In this document: piece after piece, positions 1 through 8,689 of the stretch
How positions within the stretch are numbered: the first letter of the stretch is position 1
How the letters are laid out: every line of letters starts with the position of its first letter
Source: Teratosphaeria epicoccoides
Lineage: Eukaryota; Ascomycota; Dothideomycetes; Mycosphaerellales; Teratosphaeriaceae
Length of the DNA: 64,000 bases
Assembly: GCA_021401465.1 (NCBI GenBank)
Contig: JADDMT010000115.1
Span: 21,326-85,325, forward strand
Direction of reading: 5' to 3'
The notes under the pieces: generated by a model
Databases searched by the model: none
What the model saw: only the letters and a program-made list of their open reading frames with translations
What the model was told of the DNA's origin: nothing
Program-made: the position numbers and the translations under genes

Positions 1-421
1 AAAGGTAGTAATTAGTTTTAGACCTTACTCTGTAATTAGAGATAGAGGCTCTATATGCTACTATATACCTACGTATTAATTACTAGTACATACTATATTA
101 TTATCGTAGATGTTGTAGTTAATCTCCGCTTTGTTAAGCTTCTACAAAAAGAAGCCTACTAGTCTACAGACTCTGTTGCTTTCTTGTAAGAGAGCCGCCC
201 CTAACGCAAACCTACTATAGTTAGTCTATAAAACACTCAGCAGCTCTAGGTTCTATTAAGAAAGGACTAGCGCGGAACAGAACTTTGCCTTTAGTGTTTT
301 AAATGCGGACTCCTTGCTTTCTCCCTAGGAGAACAGCCTGCCCTTTCCTGTAAGCGCTGTTAACAGCCTAGCTGTTTTTAAGTAGTTCGGGATAAATATC
401 CTATTATAGTTAGCAAAGCTT
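1..421 (-). pseudogene. Gypsy-1 RT C-terminus/RNase H fragment (RIP-degraded)
   Basis: Read on the minus strand from 421 down, the frame gives the end of a Gypsy reverse transcriptase (FANY.R.FIPNYLKT at about 421-370), then the connection and RNase H start (FALGAALLQE, GFF..KLNKAE.NYNIYD). It matches the better preserved copy at 25,700-26,020. Several in-frame TAG codons sit where Trp or Gln is usual. The last 90 bases do not align clearly with that copy. It lies head to head with a plus-strand piece of the same gene starting at about 426. This is a dead fragment. Confidence 0.75.
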
Positions 422-425
422 GTAA

Positions 426-707
426 CCCTAGTTTACAAGAAGACTATTTTAGTAAGGTAACGCGAGTACTCTAGAAGCTCTAGGACAAGGGCCTATACCT
501 TAACCCTAGGGAGAGTAAGGTTGCTAAGAAGGAGATTAAGTACCTAGGATTCATAATCCATGCTAATAGAAAAGGCGTAGGGACTAATCCTAAAAAGGTA
601 GAAGCTATGCGTAACTAGGAGTAGCTAAGGACATAGAAGGAAGTCTGTAGACTCCTTAGCTTTGCTAACTATAACAGGATGTTTATCCCGAACTACTTAA
701 AAACACC
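426..707 (+). pseudogene. Gypsy-1 reverse transcriptase fragment
   Basis: This plus-strand frame encodes the thumb side of a Gypsy reverse transcriptase: KKEIKYLGFIIHANRKGV, then KEVCRLLSFANY and FIPNYLKT. It is the same segment as 25,480-25,745. Trp and Gln codons have become TAG. It stops abruptly at 707 and continues directly into the Gypsy-1 3' non-coding region, so the rest of pol (RNase H, integrase, chromodomain) has been deleted here. Confidence 0.8.
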
Positions 708-1486
708 TGTCAGAATCCCTAGCCTTTTAGCTAGGGCCCTAGGCAGCGGCGCTAGACTTAGCCTGCTAAGGGCTGTTACCCTTGCTAGCAGCGTTCTTCC
801 GCCGCCTACCTAGCGTAAGCGCTAGTAGAACGCCCCTAGAGCTTTCGAATAGTTAGCGCGTAAAAACACATAGAGTATAGGATGTACTTACAGGAGGCCC
901 TGCTAGGCGACAGTAGCAGTAATAGTGCCTGTTACCTCCTAGGCTACTACGCTATACGAGAGTTAGCGGAGCAAACAAAGGAGGCTTATTATGTAAGTAA
1001 GCATGTAAGAGAAAGGAAGCAAGAGTAGTACTAAAGGGCGATTTTTATATAGTAGGGTACGTGTAAGCACGGGCCTAGGAGAGCCCCCTTAATAGCTTAG
1101 ACTATAAGAGTAGAAGTAAAGTAAAGTAAAGTAAGGTAAAGTAGACTTAGCTAAGTGAAGTAGAGTTAGGGGACTACGTAAGACTAGCTAGGGGCTAGGT
1201 CTTATACGCTAGAGGATAGTAAGTAGGGGGGTTTAATTACAAGAAGTAAAGTAAAGTAGATTTAGCTGAGTAAAGTAGAGTCACGAGACCGTACGAGACT
1301 AGTTAGGGGCCTAGCCTTATAAGCTAGAGAGTAATTAGTAGGGGGATTTAGTTACGACACTACTACTCTCTAGGCGGCTCTGTCTAAATCCGGACGTAAA
1401 ACGCAGGGAAGGAGCTTGTACTCCCTTAGGTCCCTTGCTGTTCTACATAGAGGAAGGACGAACGAAGGGGAGGTAGGGGGGGGTAA
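708..1486 (+). mobile_element. Gypsy-1 3' region between pol and 3' LTR (shortened)
   Basis: Begins TGTCAGAATCC, the same point at which the homologous region of the second copy begins (28334). It is about 500 bp shorter, lacking sequence equivalent to about 28,585-29,092. It contains a degenerate pentamer array (AAGT-A/G repeats, about 1104-1145) and ends in a purine/G run at about 1465-1486 that fits a polypurine tract next to the 3' LTR. No intact gene is visible. Confidence 0.65.
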
Positions 1487-1658
1487 TGTAAAGGGCGAGG
1501 CCCTAAGTCCTTAGCATAGGCTAAGGCCTATACGCGACCCCTAACAAGGGACAAGGCTAGCTATAAAGGACTAGATAGCTAGCAGATAGTCCTTCTCTCC
1601 CTATTATACTTGTTAAATACTACATAAACCCCTATGTACACGCTATTTACCCGTGACA
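1487..1658 (+). repeat. Gypsy-1 3' LTR
   Basis: 172 bp starting TGTAAAGGGCGAGG and ending ACCCGTGACA. The same unit occurs at 29598-29769 (172 bp), 35561-35735 and, inverted, at 2475-2640. The inverted copy ends exactly at the TGTAAAGGG edge, which sets the LTR boundary. A G-rich tract lies immediately upstream. There is no target-site duplication: the downstream flank is inside a minus-strand gag of the same family. Confidence 0.7.
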
Positions 1659-2440
1659 GTTAGTAGCCTTAGAGTTTGTCATGACTCTTTTAACCTCCTC
1701 TACAAACGCGTAGTAGTCTCCCCTGTCTCTTATGTTTGCTATGTACATCCTTGCGGGGTTTAAAAACAAATTCTTAAGGTATCTAATCTTTACGTCATCT
1801 GTCTACTAGTCCTCTCCTACTAAAAGCAGGAGTCTGTCAAATTCTAGCTAGTATTTGTGCTATAGCTAGCCTACTACATGTCGAAGGTTTGTAAGCTACT
1901 CTATAGCCTTTATTATCTTGTTACTATCCGCAAACATGGCTTCAAGTTATACAAAGAAAGCTTTAGGGTCCTTGTCTCTGTCTAGGCCTCCTTTCTCCTA
2001 GAAGTAGCGCATCCGAGCGCGCTAGCAAGCAGGGACAGTATCGTAGATTATGTTCTAGTAATAATCTACGCTTATTAGGAGTTTTGTCCTAGAGCGCGCC
2101 CTAAGCAAACTCTTTATCTAGAGGAGATAGTCCCTAAACAATTTGGCCTTTCTATCCTACGTTAGTAGCCTCTACTCTCGGGGTCCTGTTAGTTCTATGC
2201 TAGAGTTTACGGGCGTTACTATAGCTAGCGCATCTGCGAGAGCTTCTAGCAGCTCCTCTAATAGGGTACCTATGCCCTGTTACTACTAGGACTCCGATTC
2301 GTTTAACGCGGCTTACATAGCGGTTAGCTTAGCTATAATCTGCTGTTATTAGGCATGTATTCCTCTAACGACATGACGCATTTCTGCTATTACTTCTTTG
2401 TTCGTAGACCCTTTAGACACTAGGGTTAATTAGCTAGAGG
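1659..2440 (-). pseudogene. Gypsy-1 Gag (capsid) fragment
   Basis: On the minus strand the frame reads as a Ty3/Gypsy retrotransposon Gag capsid region: a KGGLDRDKDPKAFF segment, LEAMFADSNKIIKAIE, then EFDRLLLLVGED and DDVKIRYLKNLF. The fragment ends near YYAFVEEVKRVMTN. Stops are TAG. It lies just inside an inverted Gypsy-1 LTR (2475-2640), as gag should behind a 5' LTR. It is cut at 1659 by the 3' LTR of a plus-strand Gypsy-1, so one copy is embedded in another. The zinc knuckle is not retained. Confidence 0.7.
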
Positions 2441-2474
2441 ATAGCCCTTCTATAGTGAAATTGCTTATACTTAA

Positions 2475-2640
2475 TGTTACAGGTAAACAGCGTGTATATA
2501 GGGGTTCATGTAGTATTTAACAAGTACGATAGGGGAGAGAAGGACTATCTAGTAGCTATCCGGTCCTTTATAGCTAGCCTTGTCAGGGGTCGCGCATAGG
2601 CCTTAGCCTATGCTAAGGACTTAGGGCCTCGCCCTTTACA
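2475..2640 (-). repeat. Gypsy-1 5' LTR, inverted copy
   Basis: Reverse complement of the 172-bp Gypsy-1 LTR, running TGTTACAGG to CCCTTTACA (166 bp). Gag of the same family begins about 35 bp inside it on the minus strand. Its outer edge abuts Gypsy-2 sequence at 2641. Confidence 0.75.
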
Positions 2641-4091
2641 CAAGGTATCTAAGACCTCCCTAGAGGGGAGGCAAAAGAGAGACAAGCCTAAGAAGACTCA
2701 AAAAGTATCGCGGGTATCTAGATTACCTGTTACTAACAGAGTAGACTTGTAGCCTGCCTAGTGTTAATCTAGGGCAGTCTAAGTCGATAGCTTGTATAAG
2801 CTAGTACACTAAATGTTAGACGACCTCGCGGAAGTTAACATGATACCCTAGCGGCTAGTTATATAGCTTGGTTTAAAGCCAATCCTAGGAGCTCTACTAC
2901 TAACTATGAAGTCCTTCTAGGGTAAAGGCATAGCAGCTTAAGGCAGGTCTAACGTACGCCTTTAACTTGCGGACTCTTTAGGAGAAGAGCGTAAAACTAG
3001 CAAAGTCTTCTATGCTAAAGACATTCTAGATAAGGAACTTAATATAGATGTATATGCTATATAATATGAAAATATCTCGTAGTATAACAGAGTAATCTGA
3101 CCTTTTAGTAGGTACAAGATAGCGCTGCTTTCTGCTTATCGTAGAGGTAGCGCTAGAGGTGCTTATAACTACTAACGTACCTTAATAAAGAAAGCATGTC
3201 TAAGCCTGACCCTACAGGGGTACCGTGGGGTTAGGAAACCCCTGTAGGGGTACTATAGCGTTAGCGGCGTAGGGCATCCCACGTTAGGCATTAATCCTAC
3301 TTAGACGACATATAAGCTAACGTATGTACGAAGGACCCCCTTTGCTATATAGCAGGGTTATTACATGCTAAGGGCAGGCATTAGAACCTATGCGGCTCTA
3401 ATAGCCCCCTAGTATTAACATTATCAGAACTCCTACTAGGCCGCCCTTAGCGCTATAAGCAGGGAGTCGTTGTTAATAGAGCGACAGCCTATTAGTTCTA
3501 CAGCTCTAAGGGCAAAGTACCTACAGTAAAGATGTAGGACACACATAGCTTTTACAAGGACATAAAGAAGGTCTAGTATGTGTATGCAGTCTGCATATGT
3601 AGCGTCTAGGAGGACACTACCCTTCTGCCTAAACTAGAAGGACACGCCGATGTTTTTAACGTAGAGGCTACGGCTTATGCTTAGGCCCTAGACGTAGAGT
3701 ACGGAATTAACCTCAAGGAAGGATATAACCCTCCGTACTAACCTCTATATACTATGTTAGAACCTTAGCTTAAAGCACTTCAAGACTACCTCTATAAGGT
3801 GTAAAAGAACGCGTAGATCCTACAATGTAACAGCAAGGCAGGAGCGCTAGTAATGTTTGTCCTAAAGAAGGATAACATACTCTGCCTATACGTAGACTAT
3901 AGGGGCTTTATTATAGTAACTTAGAAGAACTGCTACCTCCTACTAGTTATTAGCAAGACGCTTAACTAGCTCGGTTACACTACAATATTCTTGTCTATTA
4001 ACTTAAAGGACGCCTACTACTAAATTCCTAGTTAGAAGAGTAACAAGTAGAAGACTATGTTTAGAATGTAGTATAGACACTTTAAGTATAA
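2641..4091 (+). pseudogene. Gypsy-2 pol fragment (gag end, protease, RT N-terminus)
   Basis: This plus-strand sequence aligns with the minus-strand Gypsy-2 copy at about 23,760-22,700. It covers the post-zinc-knuckle linker, the protease region, the conserved linker before RT, and the RT palm start (LCLYVDYRGF at about 3885, INLKDAYY at about 3998, HFKYK at about 4080). It is interrupted by an sLTR insertion at 3040-3426 with a GAACT duplication. It ends at 4091, where a 46-bp sLTR remnant replaces the rest of RT, RNase H and integrase. In-frame stops are nearly all TAG. Confidence 0.75.
3040..3426 (-). mobile_element. sLTR insertion (solo LTR-like, 387 bp)
   Basis: Inserted in Gypsy-2 pol and flanked by a 5-bp direct repeat GAACT (3035-3039 and 3427-3431). 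The Gypsy-2 homology resumes exactly across it. The left end is TAATATAG and the right end TTATCA. Homologous units lie at 17279-17679, 46983-47342 and, in pieces, 4092-4137, 17851-17934 and 29770-29965. There is no coding capacity. Orientation is assigned by taking the TAATACxGTTAATACTA end as 5'. Confidence 0.75.
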
Positions 4092-4137
4092 GCAGAACCT
4101 ATGCGGCTCCTATAGCCCCCTAGTATTAACCGTATTA
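4092..4137 (-). repeat. sLTR remnant at a deletion scar
   Basis: These 46 bases match the terminal segment of the sLTR unit and end in TATTA. They sit exactly between Gypsy-2 RT (HFKYK, ending 4091) and the Gypsy-2 chromodomain (starting 4138). A large deletion of pol therefore has an sLTR end at its junction. Confidence 0.65.
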
Positions 4138-4440
4138 GTAAAGTAGAAAGGATATCTACTTAAGTAGATGTAGTAGGTTCTAGCTTAAGACTATAAGAAC
4201 ACTCTAGATGCTATTTGCAAGTTCGAAGAGCAAAGGAGTTACGAATAGGGCTTACAAAGGTCGAATTATAGGAGAACAAGAATTTTGGAGCAGAGTTCTT
4301 AATATATGTATATAGTATATAACGCATAAAGAGACACTAAGAAACAAACGCCTTACTTTAAACGTTACTGCTAATATATCAGGAAACCCTAAGAAAGAAA
4401 AGAACCTAGAAAAGAACACATGATTAGATTAGCTTTATAG
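4138..4440 (+). pseudogene. Gypsy-2 chromodomain and pol C-terminus fragment
   Basis: The frame starts with the chromodomain core VKWKGYLLK and continues into DYKNTLDAICKFEEQ. It aligns with the C-terminus of the minus-strand Gypsy-2 copy at 20,240-19,920, through the pol tail to the point where the antisense ORF of that family would end. The antisense ORF itself is absent here. Chromodomains at the integrase C-terminus are typical of chromoviruses and direct insertion into heterochromatin. Confidence 0.65.
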
Positions 4441-4547
4441 CTAATACCCTAGGTATGCTTGTAGCTGTCACAATTAGGGCGCGGGATTAACTTGCGGTTC
4501 CTGATACAAGTCTCGGCCTTATTAAGCTTAGTATCCTCTTGCATAGT
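4441..4547. other. Unassigned spacer
   Basis: About 100 bp between the Gypsy-2 tail and the TRIM-like element. No gene or repeat recognised. Confidence 0.4.
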
Positions 4548-5189
4548 TAATAGGGAAGGTATGCTGTCCTTTTACTACTACCCTACGTAGCTACAAAAGG
4601 CTTAGTAATTAGTCCTGTAACAGGGCTGATTATAGTTAGCTATATATGCATACACATTATAACCTAAGAAATATCCGCAAGGTCACGTGATGCCAAGCCT
4701 GCGGCTAGTACCCGCATGTCTAGCATATTATTATCTCCCCTCTAAGGGGACCGCCCTTAGTTCTACTAAACTAAACAGCATACTATTACATGACTTAGAG
4801 GCAGGGGGCCTACAAAAACACATGACTTAGAGGGAGGCGACTAGCTCTCTATAGACACATGACTTAGTAGTAGCTTACCTTACATAGTCACAGGCATATG
4901 TTACCCTAAGCTAGTTAGCATCTACAGATACCCTATACTCTTGGCTAGAGATCTAAGCAGAAAAATTACTTGAACCTAGGTCTGACTATATAGGACTAAT
5001 TACTCTTAATAGGGAAGGTGTACTAACCTTTTACTACTACCCTACATGGCTACAAAAGGCTTAGTAATTAGTCCTGTAACAGGGCTGATTATAGTTAGCT
5101 ATATATGCACACATATTCTAACCTAAGAAATATCCGCAAGGTCCTGTGATACTAAGCCTACAGCTAGCACCTACACGTCTGGCATATTA
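4548..5189. mobile_element. TRIM-like miniature LTR element (642 bp) with TSD
   Basis: Two 183-bp direct repeats (4548-4730 and 5007-5189) enclose a 276-bp interior. Both start TAATAGGGAAGG and end CATATTA. A 5-bp target-site duplication ATAGT flanks the whole (4543-4547 and 5190-5194). The interior has no coding frame but holds three copies of a motif ending CATGACTTAG (about 4789-4870). The structure fits a terminal-repeat retrotransposon in miniature that must be mobilised by another element. The LTR ends TAATA/TATTA match those of the sLTR unit. Confidence 0.75.
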
Positions 5190-5272
5190 ATAGTAAATGC
5201 GGTAATACTACGGTATGTAGGGATTACGTTAGGATTAAGCGTATTACTAAATGTATCCTACTTAGCATCCTC

Positions 5273-5570
5273 TGTTACAGAATGTTCTGATTAGTATTAC
5301 GGAATGTTCTAGGGCTAAGCTTTAGCTAATTAGAACCTACATAACAAGCAGGGACAGCGCTGTAGAGTACTCTGCTACTCTGTAGTACTCTGTCAAATAG
5401 AGTAATAGAGTAGGATAGAGTACTAGGCATAGCTGCTACAGAACGCTCTACTACTATATAGTACTCTATTAAACAGAGTAATAGAGCAGGACAGAGTGCT
5501 AGAGAATCTCCTATGTATTTAGGAACGTTAAGATACCCTTATAGCTTTAATGCGTTTAACTTATGTTACA
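5273..5570 (+). repeat. Gypsy-3 5' LTR (first copy)
   Basis: Starts near TGTTACAGAATG and ends TTATGTTACA. The downstream half (CTCCTATGTATTTAGGAACG onward) matches 37308-37568. The upstream half differs by indels and contains a local duplication of an ACTCTGT/AATAGAG block. Gypsy-3 gag follows. The exact left edge is uncertain. Confidence 0.6.
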
Positions 5571-5759
5571 TACTTACTAATTAGAATTACCTTTGTACTA
5601 ATTATTTTGTCTTAGCTCCTACTTATGTTAGCACTCTCTAAAGAAGCCTTGGCTTACACGTGATAAGAAGTTACCTGACTGCCTGTCGCAAGTAACTATA
5701 ACACTTTAAACGCCCTTAGGATAAGCGCCTTATCACAAGTTAGAAGGGGAACTCCTGCC

Positions 5760-8067
5760 CCTAGCAAGACAAGTAGTACTTAATGTACTACTACTAGTAC
5801 TAGCAACGTACTAGGAACCTATGCTAGAAACGATTCTCTTAAGATTAGGAAGCTCGACTTCTACTATAGCAACTAAGACAAGTTTAACACCTAAGTTAAC
5901 TAGATAGACATATACTTTATGTTTTATAATGACGTTTATATAAGGCAAGGCTTAGCATTAGGTTAAACTATTTCTTAGGACCTATCTAGACAGTAATAGA
6001 ACTAATAACTCGAATAGAGTTTTTACAAGCTACGAACATCTTAAGCATGTAATGAAGAAAGTCTTTAGATCTTTAAACAAGGTTGCTACTATAGTTAGGG
6101 TTATCTAACACTTAACTTAGAAGGGGTTATATGCTAACTATGCTACTAAGTTTCAGGAATACGCCTAGCTTACTAATTAGGACAACAAAGCTCTTATGAC
6201 AATATACTAACAAGGTCTTAAAGATAACGTCAAGGATAAGCTTATACGCGATAGCAGGAAGGTAGATAATATAGGAACATTAGTTAGGATTATAATCGAT
6301 CTTGATAATAGGCTCTACGAACAAGCTTTAGAATAACACTACGATTCTAAGACTTCTAGAAAAGCAGGTTTTGCTCCTAGATATAACAATCGACAAAACC
6401 ATAGTACCTATGATAAGCTAAAGGGGAACAACTACTATAGTGCGTAACTAATAGAGCTAGACGCTATCTAGAAGGGTCGAGCATTTAAAGGAAAGAAGGG
6501 CAAGAGTCCGCCTAGGAAAGCAGAAAGACTAACTTGCTATGCCTGTAGTAAGGAAGGCTACATAGCGAGGGACTATCGCGGCAAGAAAATAGTACGAGGC
6601 AAACAGTTTAACATGATATAACAAAAGGACTTATGCGGAGAAGGCTACAGAATAATTAGTATACTAAGCTCTATTAATAAAGCGCTAAGGACCTACGTAG
6701 AGGTAGTTACTAGAAAAACCCCTACATGAGTAATAGATCACGATGTAGAACCCTTAATTAGGAACTCTGCAAGGATCTATAGTATAATATCCACGAAGAA
6801 AACAAGGAACTCTGTAACCACGAAAACAAAGTCAAGTTAGAATTTACTAAGTTAGGGATATTACCTAAGGAACGCTTGCTAATTCTACTAGAACTACATA
6901 GCACATGCAGAGCTCTACTAAAGTGCGAACTCTGTATAATGGCAAGAAGGACTAGGTACGTACGACTAAGCCTTACATAAGAAGACGCAAGCCTTGAAGA
7001 AATTAACGAGTCTTGCTTTAATAATGACGAAGAGAACTAAGATCCGAGAACTTTATTCCCTTAAGAGGAGCAGCCTAAAACAATGCAGGAAGTTCCGGAG
7101 TCCCCTTAGCTACAGGAGGATTAGCAAGACGAGTCTAAGGAAGAAAGTCCTAGCAAATTAGACGAATCTAATAAAGAAATCAAGGAGGAAAGTAACGACG
7201 AAATCCTTACGTTTACAGTAGATACGCTAGCACCTATACGCGCATTATTACTACACATTATAAGACAACATGAAGCAATATTCCTAAGGATAAATAACAA
7301 GCAACAAAAAATGAATCTAGTATAACTTGACTATGTATAGATAATACTACAAGCTAAGTTTTAGAATTATCTATAGCTAGAAATAGACTACGCTTACTAT
7401 AACTTTGTCATAGAACGTATACCTATAGGAAGCACAATTACCCTATATAGATACCTTTTACTAGACAACTAAGGCATAGTAACTATAGAAATGCAGGACA
7501 TAGTTAGAAGACTAAACTAATAATACTAGACAGTAATTACTAGGCAAGGATAATACGTACGTAACAAAACCCTCGAAGAAAAACTATATGCTTAAGAGGC
7601 GCTACAGACAAAACAAAAGATCCATAACTAGTTAGAACAACGTCAGGCTGACAGCTAGTCAGGAAATGGATTAACCTCCTAAATCAGAGCGTTCTAAGGG
7701 AGTTCCTTAACACAGAAAGCACTTAAGCATTAACAGCAGTCTCCCGCACTAAAATAATCGTTAATTAGTACCTAACAAGTACATTAATAGATTCTAGAGC
7801 GAGCAGGAATTTTGCCTCCGAATCATTTGTTAAGAGCTAAGGGATCGTAACCTAAAGCAGAAAGGAAGGAGCGTATAAACTTATAGTAGTAGATACGTCT
7901 CCGCTACCTAGCGTAGAATGAGAGACGATATTGTTACTACTAGCTATCTAATAGTACTACGAGGAAATCGTCTTAGATGTTACTAACATAGCTAGTTATG
8001 ACATTGTACTAGGCATGCCTTAGTTAAGAAAACATAACCTAGTTATAGACTAGAAAAGAGGAGTACT
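5760..8067 (+). pseudogene. Gypsy-3 gag-protease, truncated copy
   Basis: Gag capsid homology runs from about 5,800 (YSN.DKFNT..N.IDIYF; later NVKDKLIRDSRKVDNIGTL) to a zinc knuckle at about 6,535-6,580 that reads CYACSKEGYIARDY. A CCHC knuckle would have His and Cys at the two Tyr positions. A roughly 1.1-kb acidic linker follows, conserved with 38,680-39,790. The aspartic protease begins near 7,785 (DSRASRNFASESF) and has YDIVLGMP at about 8,000. The frame is broken by TAG and some TAA stops. Copia-1 cuts it off at 8068, before RT. Confidence 0.8.
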
Positions 8068-8328
8068 TGTTAAAATGTAATAGGCAGTCGCATACTAGCT
8101 GCACTAAGTTAGTAGGAGTCAGAGTCAGGCAGGACCCTAACTCTGAACTCTCTGACTTAGGTCAGGGGTTAAGAGATATATAACCCTAGCTAGGAAGAGA
8201 AGAATTTTTACCTCTTCTCTTCTATCTATCACGTTCGTTATATATATAATACCTGACATAATATATTCATTCTGTGGCTACTTCCTATGCGTAAATCTAC
8301 TGCCTGTATTTAAGGCCTTAATTTAACA
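8068..8328 (+). repeat. Copia-1 5' LTR
   Basis: 261 bp, TGTTAAAATG to TAATTTAACA, with 7-bp terminal inverted repeats TGTTAAA/TTTAACA. It is about 90% identical by eye to the 3' LTR at 15994-16254, which is also 261 bp. The left flank is Gypsy-3 protease sequence. Confidence 0.9.
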
Positions 8329-8345
8329 GGTTCTGAGCCTAGGTT
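8328..8345 (+). promoter_or_regulatory. Copia-1 primer-binding site candidate
   Basis: Directly after the LTR the sequence reads AGGTTCTGAGCCTAGG. This resembles the complement of the anticodon arm of fungal initiator tRNA-Met (GGTTATGAGCCCAG). Copia-type elements can be primed from a cleaved half of that tRNA. I see two mismatches over 14 bases; one (C to T) is the RIP type. The tRNA sequence is recalled from general knowledge, not searched. Confidence 0.45.
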
Positions 8346-8689
8346 TTGCCTATAGCTAGAAGAATTTGTCAGAAGAGCGTACTTAATCTGCTAGACAAGT
8401 AAGGGCAGACTAGAGGCTGCCGCCGCACTATGTAAAGGAGACTAGAGCCTGTCAGAGCATGTTAGATAGACTCTTAAGACGCAGATAAGACATGAAAGAG
8501 CCTAGTAACTACTCAGAGATAGTTAAAAAAGTTTGTAGTTACCTTCTAAAACTATATAGGAATTCGACATACAACAATCTTAGTTTATCTGTTCTATACT
8601 TATTCATTTACTAATTATAATACTTCCTTACTATAGACTCATCTAAGGACCGAAAGAAAGTCCCTACTCTGACATAAGAAAACAACGAG

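Noticed and set aside
708..1658. Whole 951-bp block first read as one long LTR of Gypsy-1
   Set aside because: The inverted copy (2475-2640) ends exactly at TGTAAAGGG and a G-rich polypurine tract precedes that point in all plus copies, so the LTR is only about 172 bp.
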